This document shows, one piece after another, positions 1 through 5,460 of a stretch of 5,491 nt of DNA; position 1 is the stretch's first letter; each line of letters begins with the position of its first letter. This DNA is from F23-B02 sp963629425. Lineage in GTDB: Bacteria; Bacillota; Clostridia; Oscillospirales; Oscillospiraceae. The notes below the pieces were generated by a model. The model saw only the letters and a list, made by a program, of their open reading frames with translations, made no database searches and was not told where the DNA came from. The position numbers were made by a program, and so were the translations under genes. Location: contig CAVGIU010000091.1 of NCBI GenBank assembly GCA_963629425.1, positions 1 through 5,491 of the forward strand. The letters are read 5' to 3'.

Positions 1-40
1 GTGAAGGGATACTTTTCGGCTTAACCGAAAGAACCTTCAC
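1..40. repeat. Imperfect hairpin inside the left insertion-sequence end
   Basis: GTGAAGG at 1-7 is perfectly complementary to CCTTCAC at 34-40. Inside it TTTCGG at 14-19 pairs with CCGAAA at 25-30 around the loop CTTAA, leaving an asymmetric internal loop (8-13 against 31-33). No T-run follows, so it does not look like an intrinsic terminator. It may be a subterminal structure of the element or an mRNA fold at the end of its transposase gene. The fold may extend past the window edge. Confidence 0.5.
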
Positions 41-50
41 CGCTCCTTGA
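3..50 (+). CDS. Possible transposase C-terminus (partial)
   Basis: A frame open from the window edge encodes the short tail EGILFGLTERTFTAP and stops at TGA 48-50, about 30 bp before the start of the inverted repeat (80-103). That is a usual place for an insertion-sequence transposase to end. Only 15 codons are visible, with no diagnostic motif, so the assignment rests on position inside the element. The DNA also folds into a hairpin (1-40), so the open frame could be fortuitous. Confidence 0.3.
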   Translation, partial: EGILFGLTERTFTAP

Positions 51-79
51 CAATTTAACATACAGGTTATCAAGTACAT

Positions 80-103
80 TACCCCAACATTTATTATAGA
101 GCC
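80..103 (-). repeat. Terminal inverted repeat of the left insertion sequence
   Basis: Read on the minus strand, this 24-bp motif starts GGCTCTAT and ends GTTGGGGTA, matching the plus-strand motif at 5437-5460 except in the central 7 bases. Here the centre is AATAAAT rather than GTCAATA, so the TTGACA read outward in the other copy is lost. Conservation of both ends with a diverged centre is what would be expected of transposase-recognised termini, or of two related but non-identical elements. Confidence 0.6.
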
Positions 104-180
104 TTTTTTTACTTTCAAAACGCCGTGATATTATTTCTCCGTATTTTCCATGCGCAAATAACATTTCTCAACAGCGCCGA

Positions 181-213
181 GTGACACGCTTCGGAGAATT
201 ACATAAGTATAAT
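181..213 (+). promoter_or_regulatory. Candidate spoIIE promoter with 21-bp spacer
   Basis: A perfect -10 hexamer TATAAT lies at 208-213. At the standard 17-bp spacing there is no recognisable -35 box, but GTGACA (five of six matches to TTGACA) lies at 181-186, leaving a 21-bp spacer. In Bacillus subtilis, spoIIE and spoIIG are transcribed by sigma-A RNA polymerase from promoters with just such over-long spacers and need phosphorylated Spo0A. I do not see a clean Spo0A box (TGNCGAA): TTCGGAG at 190-196 matches only five of seven positions in reverse orientation. Transcription would start near 220, giving a leader of about 30 nt. Confidence 0.5.
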
Positions 214-231
214 TATTATTACTTTATGTAA
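199..231. repeat. AT-rich inverted repeat over the spoIIE -10 region
   Basis: TTACATAAGTA (199-209) is mirrored by TACTTTATGTAA (220-231), with a single extra base in the right arm and a 10-nt AT-rich centre. The left arm overlaps the TATAAT box. The predicted start site lies at the beginning of the right arm, so a transcript from this promoter would lack the left arm. A DNA-level operator is therefore more plausible than an RNA hairpin, unless transcription starts further upstream. Chance is also possible in such AT-rich DNA. Confidence 0.4.
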
Positions 232-237
232 ACTTAC

Positions 238-244
238 GGAGGAG
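238..244 (+). promoter_or_regulatory. Ribosome binding site of spoIIE
   Basis: GGAGGAG is a near-perfect Shine-Dalgarno sequence ending 4 nt before ATG 249 (6 nt counted from its GGAGG core). It decides the start of spoIIE and predicts efficient translation. Confidence 0.85.
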
Positions 245-248
245 AAAA

Positions 249-2582
249 ATGGACATGAAAGGTTCAATCGCGGCTATAAAGGGTGCGATAGGAAAAAGTG
301 CGGTGGAGCGCACATCGAAGGAGGTAATAAGCGCAGCCTATGCGGTGATGCACCTGATCGGAGGATTGCTTTTGGCATCGGCGCGTCTGCTCGGCTCGGC
401 AGGGCCGTTCGGCATGGCGGCAGTCGCCGCCTCGGGCGCGGGACTCAGCGGTGTCGGCTGTCTTATAGGTGCGGCGATCGGCTACATAATAAGCAGCGGC
501 CTTGCCGGGAGCATACGCTACCTTGCGGCAATCGTTTTGGCGTATACAATAAGCTTTGCGTTTCAGGACACGAGACTTGCAAAGAAAAGCGTATTTGCGC
601 CGAGCATCGCAGCCATAGCTGCGCTTTCTACGGGAATACTGTCGAGTTTCACCTCGGTGTTCACGCAGGCTCCCGCCGCGGCCGTCGTGCTGGTAGAAAC
701 GGTATTTTCCTTTGGCGGATGCTGGTTTTTCCGCGAGGCGCTCAGCGATGCCGAGCGCACGACGGAGGCTGAGGAGCTGAGGTACACCGGCAGCGTTCTG
801 ATAACGGCGGCGGTGCTGCTTATGGCAGTGTCGCAGATTGAGCTTTTCGGCGCAGTATCGCTCGGCAGACTTTTGGCGCTGATCATCGTCATGACCTGCA
901 CGCTGCGCTGCGGCATCATGACCGGCTGCACTATCGGTACGGCCTTCGGCATCGCTATGGATCTAACGGCGGGCGGCTTGCCTTTCTACACGATGGCCTA
1001 CGCATTCGCGGGACTGCTGTCGGGCGTGTTCAACCGCCACGGCAGGCTGCTGTTTATTCTCGCATTTATCATCGCGAACGCCGCCGCTGTGGCATGCGCG
1101 TGGTCGTTCCAAGCGGAGATAAATTCGCTGTTTGAGGTCTTCGCCGCGTCTGTTATATTTCTGCTCCTGCCCTCGGGCTTTTTGAATCGCGCAGGCTCGA
1201 TGGTGCAGCCTGTTATGGGCGGCAGCGGCGAATCCGGCTTGCGCCGATACGTTGCGCGCCGGGTCATGGGGCTGAGCAAGGCTTACGGCAACCTGTATGA
1301 GATCGTACGCCGCAACGTCGACGAGCAGTATAACGACTCAGACCCCGCAAAGGTTTTTGACCGCGCGGCTGACAGCGTCTGCCTTAAGTGTAAGGAGAAA
1401 AACCGCTGCTGGAACAGAGATTATATTGACACGCTTTCCGCACTCAACGACGCGATACCGAAAATGCTCAGCCGCGGCACTCTTGAAAAAGGCGATATCC
1501 CTCGCCGCTTCACCGAAAAGTGCAAAACTCCCGACGCGTTCGTGACGGCGGTCAACGCAGAGCTGCGCGCGGCGGCTTATCGCCGTCAGTTTTCCGAGTC
1601 ACTGCGCGAGAGCCGAAATACGGCATGGGGGCAGTATTCGGATATGGCCGAGATCCTTGGCTCCGTATCAAAGGAGCTGGCAGGAACCAACGGAGCCGAC
1701 CATCTCGCCGAGAGGCGGCTTATCCGCTATCTTCTCTCGCTGGATATCGACGCAGATGCTGCCGTTTACCGCGATGCACGCGGCAGGCTGCGCGCCGTTA
1801 TCGAAAGCGGTGCGCTCTCGCTCCTGATAAAGCAGGACGGTTATCTCGATAAGCTGTCCGGCATTCTCGGTGTGCGCCTGTGCAGGCTCAAAAGCCAAAA
1901 CGAAAGTGAGGCAAAGCTTGTGCTTATGGAGGCAGAGCCCCTGGCTGTGTCCGTCGGTATAGCTGCGCTCAAGAAAAAAGGGGAGAAGGTAAGCGGCGAT
2001 AAGGGTACCTATTTCAAGACCGATGAGGGTGTCCTGTGTGTTATTCTCTCTGACGGCATGGGCAGCGGTGAGGCCGCCGCGAGTGAGAGTCGCGAGGTAA
2101 TAGACATTCTCGAGGGCTTCCTGCGGGCGGGAGTGGATCCGGCGGTAGCGATGAAAACGCTTAATTCGGTTATGCTGCTTAAGTGTGGCGATAACTGGGG
2201 CTTTGCAACAGTCGATCTCATGTGCGTTGACCTGTTTTCCGGCGAGACCTGCTTTTACAAATACGGTGCTGCACCCAGCTACGTCAGCGGCAGCCGAGGA
2301 ATACGCAGAATAAAGTGTGAAAACTTTGCGCCGGGGCTCAGCGGCGTTGCCGGTGCCGCGCCGGATATCGTGCGCATGCGCTTAAAGCCCGGCAGCACGG
2401 CTATCATAGCCTCTGATGGCGTTGTCGGCGACTCGGACGATGCCTGGCTGCGCAATATGCTGCTTTCCTGCGGCAACGATATGAAGACACTTGCACGCGA
2501 TACACTTAAGGCAGCCGAGCGCAATTGCAGCTATTCCGACGACATGACCGTCCTTGCCGTTCGCGTTGAAGAGCGAGCTTGA
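249..2582 (+). CDS. spoIIE: Stage II sporulation protein E (PP2C-type serine phosphatase)
   Basis: SpoIIE is a membrane phosphatase that dephosphorylates SpoIIAA, releasing sigma-F from SpoIIAB in the forespore, and it localises to the polar septum with FtsZ. The 777-aa product has the family architecture. About ten hydrophobic segments lie between residues 28 and 310, including the family-like GPFGMAAVAA near 52. A central cytoplasmic region (about 320-580) carries a Cys cluster C378-x2-C381-x5-C387. A C-terminal PP2C/SpoIIE domain spans about 570-777. Metal-binding and active-site signatures are intact: SDGMGSGE around D602, SDG at D723 and DDMTV at D764-D765. The length is slightly below the 827 aa of the B. 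subtilis protein. The start at ATG 249 is set by GGAGGAG at 238-244; the ATG at 255 is a less well-spaced alternative. A small gene follows after 11 nt, suggesting an operon. In many Firmicutes the downstream neighbours are tilS, hpt and ftsH, which are absent here. Confidence 0.96.
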   Translation: MDMKGSIAAIKGAIGKSAVERTSKEVISAAYAVMHLIGGLLLASARLLGSAGPFGMAAVAASGAGLSGVGCLIGAAIGYIISSGLAGSIRYLAAIVLAYTISFAFQDTRLAKKSVFAPSIAAIAALSTGILSSFTSVFTQAPAAAVVLVETVFSFGGCWFFREALSDAERTTEAEELRYTGSVLITAAVLLMAVSQIELFGAVSLGRLLALIIVMTCTLRCGIMTGCTIGTAFGIAMDLTAGGLPFYTMAYAFAGLLSGVFNRHGRLLFILAFIIANAAAVACAWSFQAEINSLFEVFAASVIFLLLPSGFLNRAGSMVQPVMGGSGESGLRRYVARRVMGLSKAYGNLYEIVRRNVDEQYNDSDPAKVFDRAADSVCLKCKEKNRCWNRDYIDTLSALNDAIPKMLSRGTLEKGDIPRRFTEKCKTPDAFVTAVNAELRAAAYRRQFSESLRESRNTAWGQYSDMAEILGSVSKELAGTNGADHLAERRLIRYLLSLDIDADAAVYRDARGRLRAVIESGALSLLIKQDGYLDKLSGILGVRLCRLKSQNESEAKLVLMEAEPLAVSVGIAALKKKGEKVSGDKGTYFKTDEGVLCVILSDGMGSGEAAASESREVIDILEGFLRAGVDPAVAMKTLNSVMLLKCGDNWGFATVDLMCVDLFSGETCFYKYGAAPSYVSGSRGIRRIKCENFAPGLSGVAGAAPDIVRMRLKPGSTAIIASDGVVGDSDDAWLRNMLLSCGNDMKTLARDTLKAAERNCSYSDDMTVLAVRVEERA

Positions 2583-2585
2583 GGT
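2581..2585 (+). promoter_or_regulatory. Ribosome binding site of the small gene
   Basis: GAGGT overlaps the spoIIE stop codon (TGA 2580-2582) and lies 8 nt before ATG 2594. It selects the ATG over the in-frame TTG at 2579 and suggests translational coupling of the two genes. Confidence 0.65.
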
Positions 2586-2593
2586 ATAAAAGC

Positions 2594-2911
2594 ATGCTCA
2601 GACGGTTAAGCTACACACAGAAAACTGACGACAGGGAGGCGTTAGATGTGGTGAAGGGCGTCGCAAAAAGGGTCATAGTCGTGAAATCACCCGACCCTAA
2701 GGTGTTCGAGGAGGCGATATTCATCGTCCGCGAGGACTATATGAAAACCGCCGGAGTCACGCGTTCGCAGCTTTTAAGCGAGGCAAAGCAGGCGGCCGGA
2801 GCCTACACCGGTTCGCTGCGGGGAGGAAGGATACCGACCGCACTTGTGGCCGCACTGTCAACGCTCATCGGCAGTGGAGCCGCCGCGGCGATAATGTACT
2901 TTATAATGTGA
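2594..2911 (+). CDS. Small C-terminally membrane-anchored protein, unknown function
   Basis: A 105-aa protein. The N-terminus is basic (MLRRLSYTQK). A soluble segment follows, with a predicted beta strand VAKRVIVVKS, the stretch SPDPKVFEEAIFIVRED (about 32-48) and an amphipathic helix near 56-70. A Gly/Arg linker then leads to a single C-terminal hydrophobic segment (about 81-105) ending at the last residue, as in tail-anchored proteins. I recall similar small conserved proteins in Clostridia carrying the KSPDP-x5-AIF-x-VRED pattern, but none with an established function. ATG 2594 is preferred because GAGGT (2581-2585, overlapping the spoIIE stop) sits 8 nt upstream; an in-frame TTG at 2579 would overlap spoIIE and lacks a ribosome site. 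Tight coupling to spoIIE suggests co-expression at sporulation onset, which is inference. Confidence 0.85.
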   Translation: MLRRLSYTQKTDDREALDVVKGVAKRVIVVKSPDPKVFEEAIFIVREDYMKTAGVTRSQLLSEAKQAAGAYTGSLRGGRIPTALVAALSTLIGSGAAAAIMYFIM

Positions 2912-3027
2912 GCAAAGCGTCGGTTGACAAGGGCATACACGGCTTTTCGCATGGCAAAACAACGCCCGATGTCTTTATTTTCGCCGATGGGCGGTGCCCA
3001 TCTTCCTCGGCTGCCTTGCCGGCTGAC
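2912..3027. other. GC-rich intergenic stretch with hairpin, no gene recognised
   Basis: Between the small gene and its terminator lie about 116 bases that are GC-rich, unlike the AT-rich gaps elsewhere in the window. They contain a perfect 7-bp hairpin with a 3-nt loop, GATGGGC (2986-2992) and GCCCATC (2996-3002). An alternative outer pairing joins GCCGA (2983-2987) to TCGGC (3007-3011), and CGGCTG occurs twice (3008-3013, 3020-3025). Open frames cross it, but none has a ribosome site or recognisable product. It may be an extended 3' UTR, a decayed gene, a small RNA or an intergenic repeat. Confidence 0.45.
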
Positions 3028-3069
3028 GCAATTCCCACAGCCAAACATGCGCTGTGGGAATTGCTTTTT
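3028..3069 (+). terminator. Intrinsic terminator after the spoIIE unit
   Basis: A perfect 14-bp stem, GCAATTCCCACAGC (3028-3041) with GCTGTGGGAATTGC (3051-3064), encloses a 9-nt loop and is followed directly by TTTTT (3065-3069). It ends the spoIIE and small-gene transcript and insulates it from the copA promoter downstream. There is no matching A-run on the 5' side, so it works mainly on the plus strand. Confidence 0.92.
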
Positions 3070-3102
3070 GTCGAAAATATCACTTTATTTTTTCTGAGAG
3101 CT

Positions 3103-3111
3103 TGGTATAAT
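3103..3111 (+). promoter_or_regulatory. Extended -10 promoter of copA
   Basis: TGGTATAAT is a perfect extended -10 element (TGnTATAAT) located 44 nt before the copA start codon and just downstream of the preceding terminator. The best -35 candidate, TTTATT at 3084-3089 with a 16-bp spacer, matches only three of six positions, so recognition would rest on the extended -10. Transcription should start near 3118. I see no CopY box (TACAnnTGTA), no CsoR-type operator and no 19-bp CueR-style spacer. Confidence 0.7.
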
Positions 3112-3127
3112 ATATATGTAAATTGAA

Positions 3128-3141
3128 TTAGCGGATGCTAA
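3128..3141. promoter_or_regulatory. Short palindrome in the copA leader
   Basis: TTAGC (3128-3132) and GCTAA (3137-3141) form a perfect 5-bp inverted repeat around GGAT, just downstream of the predicted transcription start and before the ribosome site. It could be a repressor operator for metal control of copA or a minor leader hairpin. It does not match a copper operator I recognise, and a 5-bp palindrome can easily arise by chance. Confidence 0.3.
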
Positions 3142-3143
3142 CT

Positions 3144-3150
3144 GGAAGTG
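3144..3150 (+). promoter_or_regulatory. Ribosome binding site of copA
   Basis: GGAAGTG lies upstream of ATG 3156, with 7 nt between its GGAAG core and the start codon. It favours this start over the in-frame ATG 3135, which has no purine-rich site upstream. Confidence 0.6.
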
Positions 3151-3155
3151 ATACT

Positions 3156-5396
3156 ATGACTGAAAAGACTTTTAAAATAAGCGGAATGCACTGCGCCGCC
3201 TGCTCGGCAAGCCTTGAAAAATTCATGCAGCGGCAGGAGGGCGTACAGAGCGTATCCGTAAACCTTACAACCGAAAAAATGGATATTGTCTATGATGACA
3301 ATATCCTCGACGCTCCCGAGATATGCGAACTCGTCTCGCGTCTGAGCTTCGGCGCGCAGGAATATGTTTCGGCCGACGCTCTCGCAGCTGAAAACCGCAA
3401 AAAAGAGGATGCCGAGAAGAAAGCGGAGCTCAATGCGATGAAAAAGCGCGTTATCCTGTGTATATGCTTTGCCGTGCCGCTTTTGTATGTCTCGATGGGG
3501 CATATGGCCGGGCTTCCGCTTCCGATGTTCATGATGCCGCATCATGCGCCTCTGACCTTCGCGCTCGTGCAGCTTGCCCTCACGCTGCCCATCGTCATCG
3601 GCGGACGCAATTTTTACATTAACGGTTTCGGTAGCTTCGTCAAGGGCCACCCGAATATGGATACGCTCGTCGCGGTCGGTACGTTTTCCGCGCTGGCTTA
3701 CGGCCTGTATGCCGTTGTTAAGATCGCCCTCGGCGACGCAAGCTATTCGGAGAATCTGTTTTTTGAGAGCGCTGCAGTCGTAATTACGCTCGTCATGCTC
3801 GGCAAATACCTTGAAGCACGCAGTAAGCGCCATACCTCCGACGCTATCCGAGCCCTGACCGAGCTCGCGCCGGAGACCGCGTTAGTCACCCGTCACGGCG
3901 AGACCGGCGAAGTTCCTGTATCCGAGCTGCGCGAGGGCGATGTGATAACTGTCCGTCCGGGCGAGCGTTTCCCCTGTGACGGAACCGTCACATCCGGCAC
4001 TTCAAGTGCCGACCTGAGTATGCTCACCGGCGAGAGTCTGCCTGTTACGCTCGATGTCGGAAGCTCCGTTACCGGCGGCAGCATAAACGGCGAGGGGCTT
4101 ATCGTGTTCACCGCTACAAAGGTCGGAGGAGATACGGCTCTTGCGCAGATAATCCGTATGGTCGAGGACGCACAGGGCAAAAAAGCGCCTATCGCAAAGC
4201 TTGCCGATAAGGTCGCGGGAGTTTTTGTGCCCGTAGTCATGGCTATAGCGGTAGTTTCTGCGGTGATTTGGGCACTATACGGCAAGGATATCGAGTTTGT
4301 TTTGAATATCTTCGTCTCCGTCCTCGTAGTCGCGTGCCCCTGCTCGCTCGGTCTTGCAACGCCGACGGCGATAATGGTCGGCACGGGGCGCGGAGCCGAG
4401 ATGGGAGTTTTGTATAAAAGCGGCGAGGCGCTGCAGGCGATGGCCTTTGCAGATACCGTTGTTCTTGATAAGACCGGCACAGTCACCGAGGGTAAACCGA
4501 AGCTCAGCAGCATTTACTCCGTCTCGCTTTCCGAAAATGAGCTTCTTTGCATATGCGCTGCCGCAGAATCCGGCTCGGAGCATCCGGTCGCAAAGGCGAT
4601 AACTCAGGCAGCCGAAGAGAGAGAGCTGAGCTTGCCGACGGCAGAGAACATAACTGCGGTGCCGGGACGCGGCATAAAAGCAAGCGTTTCGGGTCGCGAG
4701 GTGCTCATCGGCAATGCGCTGCTCATGCAGGAAAACGACGTTGAAATAACGGCTTCTGATGAGCGCACAAAGCTTGAAGACAGCGGCTGCATGCTTATGT
4801 TTGCTGCGATAAACGGCAGCTTTGCAGGACTTTTCGGTGCAGTCGATACTATAAAGAGCGACAGCCCCGAAGCGATATCAGCTTTGCATAATCTCGGTAT
4901 TGACACAATTATGTTAACCGGTGATAATGAAAAAGCCGCTCACTCGATCGCCGATAAGGCGAATATCGACCGTGTTCTCGCGGGCGTATTGCCCGAGGGC
5001 AAGGCAGGTGAGATAGAAAAGCTCATGGCGGCAGGCAAAAAGGTCTGTATGGTCGGCGACGGCATAAACGACGCGCCGGCGCTTGCCTCGGCCGACATCG
5101 GCGCGGCGATAGGCAGCGGAACGGACGTTGCGATAGAATCCGCCGACGTTGTGCTCATGGGCTCGCACCTCGGCTCTCTCGTGACGGCTCTGCGCCTGAG
5201 CAAGGCCGTTATCCGCAATATCAAGCAGAATCTGTTCTGGGCGTTTTTCTACAACAGTGTCGGCATTCCATTTGCAGCCGGTCTGTTCTACGCTTTCGGC
5301 GGGCCGCTTCTGAGCCCGATGTTTGCGGGCGCTGCGATGGCTCTAAGTTCCATCTCTGTCGTGTCCAACGCTCTGAGACTGAAACGCTTTAAATAA
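3156..5396 (+). CDS. copA: Cu+-exporting P1B-type ATPase CopA
   Basis: CopA uses ATP to export cytoplasmic Cu+ across the membrane, typically receiving it from a CopZ chaperone. The 746-aa product has the complete P1B-1 plan. A single N-terminal heavy-metal domain carries GMHCAAC (C13, C16). A charged linker (about 75-100) precedes eight predicted membrane segments. The actuator loop has TGE at 291-293, the sixth segment holds CPC 394-396, and the phosphorylated Asp is D438 in DKTGT. Also present are the nucleotide-binding HP (476-477), MLTGDN 586-591, and GDGIND starting at 634. YN 699-700 and MALSS 728-732 in the last two segments, together with CPC, are the signature for monovalent copper rather than zinc or cadmium; silver is a possible alternative substrate. 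The start at ATG 3156 is chosen over ATG 3135 on the ribosome site. It is a monocistronic unit with its own promoter and terminator, and no copZ or csoR is visible in the window. Confidence 0.96.
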   Translation: MTEKTFKISGMHCAACSASLEKFMQRQEGVQSVSVNLTTEKMDIVYDDNILDAPEICELVSRLSFGAQEYVSADALAAENRKKEDAEKKAELNAMKKRVILCICFAVPLLYVSMGHMAGLPLPMFMMPHHAPLTFALVQLALTLPIVIGGRNFYINGFGSFVKGHPNMDTLVAVGTFSALAYGLYAVVKIALGDASYSENLFFESAAVVITLVMLGKYLEARSKRHTSDAIRALTELAPETALVTRHGETGEVPVSELREGDVITVRPGERFPCDGTVTSGTSSADLSMLTGESLPVTLDVGSSVTGGSINGEGLIVFTATKVGGDTALAQIIRMVEDAQGKKAPIAKLADKVAGVFVPVVMAIAVVSAVIWALYGKDIEFVLNIFVSVLVVACPCSLGLATPTAIMVGTGRGAEMGVLYKSGEALQAMAFADTVVLDKTGTVTEGKPKLSSIYSVSLSENELLCICAAAESGSEHPVAKAITQAAEERELSLPTAENITAVPGRGIKASVSGREVLIGNALLMQENDVEITASDERTKLEDSGCMLMFAAINGSFAGLFGAVDTIKSDSPEAISALHNLGIDTIMLTGDNEKAAHSIADKANIDRVLAGVLPEGKAGEIEKLMAAGKKVCMVGDGINDAPALASADIGAAIGSGTDVAIESADVVLMGSHLGSLVTALRLSKAVIRNIKQNLFWAFFYNSVGIPFAAGLFYAFGGPLLSPMFAGAAMALSSISVVSNALRLKRFK

Positions 5397-5400
5397 GCTC

Positions 5401-5434
5401 AAAAAACTACAGGATCATTATCCTGTAGTTTTTT
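5401..5434 (+). terminator. Intrinsic terminator of copA, probably bidirectional
   Basis: A perfect 15-bp stem joins 5401-5415 to 5420-5434 around the loop CATT. The core CTACAGGAT/ATCCTGTAG is flanked by six A on the left and six T on the right, so it can terminate from either side. It starts 4 nt after the copA stop codon. The insertion-sequence end follows only 2 nt after the T-run. Confidence 0.93.
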
Positions 5435-5436
5435 CG

Positions 5437-5460
5437 GGCTCTATGTCAATAGTTGGGGTA
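5437..5460 (+). repeat. Terminal inverted repeat of the right insertion sequence
   Basis: The 24-bp motif starts GGCTCTAT, continues GTCAATA and ends GTTGGGGTA. It is the inverted partner of 80-103. Read outward, on the minus strand, it contains TTGACA, as ISL3-type termini often do. I place the element boundary at 5437; G5436 could belong to it, since some elements of this type start GGGCTCT. Confidence 0.6.

Larger units (their letters stand above)
1..103. mobile_element. End of an insertion sequence, ISL3-like (partial)
   Basis: This segment reads as the terminal part of an insertion sequence whose body lies left of the window. Its outer boundary is placed at 103. On the minus strand, 103 to 80 begins GGCTCTAT, has a 7-nt variable middle, and ends GTTGGGGTA. 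The same pattern with the same spacing occurs on the plus strand at 5437-5460; 19 of 24 bases agree. A GGCTCT-type terminus is characteristic of ISL3-family elements, so that family is my inference; no full transposase is present to confirm it. Just inside lie a subterminal AT-rich stretch and, at 1-40, an imperfect hairpin. The flank outside the boundary starts with seven T residues (104-110). Confidence 0.6.

Noticed and set aside
2579..2593. Upstream TTG start for the small gene
   Set aside because: It would overlap the spoIIE stop and has no ribosome site, whereas ATG 2594 has GAGGT 8 nt upstream.
2924..2929. TTGACA as a -35 box for a promoter in the 2912-3027 gap
   Set aside because: No acceptable -10 hexamer is found 16-18 bp downstream.
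2803..3048. Minus-strand open frame crossing the small gene and the gap
   Set aside because: No ribosome site or promoter, and it runs into the terminator stem; composition fits a shadow frame.
2908..3126. Plus-strand 72-codon frame starting at GTG 2908 between the small gene and copA
   Set aside because: It starts in the stop region of the preceding gene without a suitable ribosome site and reads through a perfect terminator hairpin and the copA promoter.
3135..3155. Upstream ATG for copA at 3135
   Set aside because: No ribosome site precedes it, and the extra residues (MLTGSDT) lie ahead of the normal start of the heavy-metal domain; ATG 3156 has a spaced GGAAG.
3138..3833. 231-codon open frame on the minus strand, antisense to copA
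   Set aside because: It mirrors the GC-rich codon pattern of copA, lacks a ribosome site and has no recognisable domain; copA on the plus strand is unambiguous.
3893..4513. 206-codon open frame on the minus strand within copA
   Set aside because: It is low-complexity, rich in Ser, Thr, Pro and Ala, as expected of a shadow frame, and overlaps conserved P-type ATPase motifs on the other strand.
5444..5449. Outward-facing TTGACA in the right insertion-sequence terminus as a promoter reading back towards copA
   Set aside because: At 16-18 bp spacing there is no good -10 hexamer, and the bidirectional terminator at 5401-5434 would block such a transcript.
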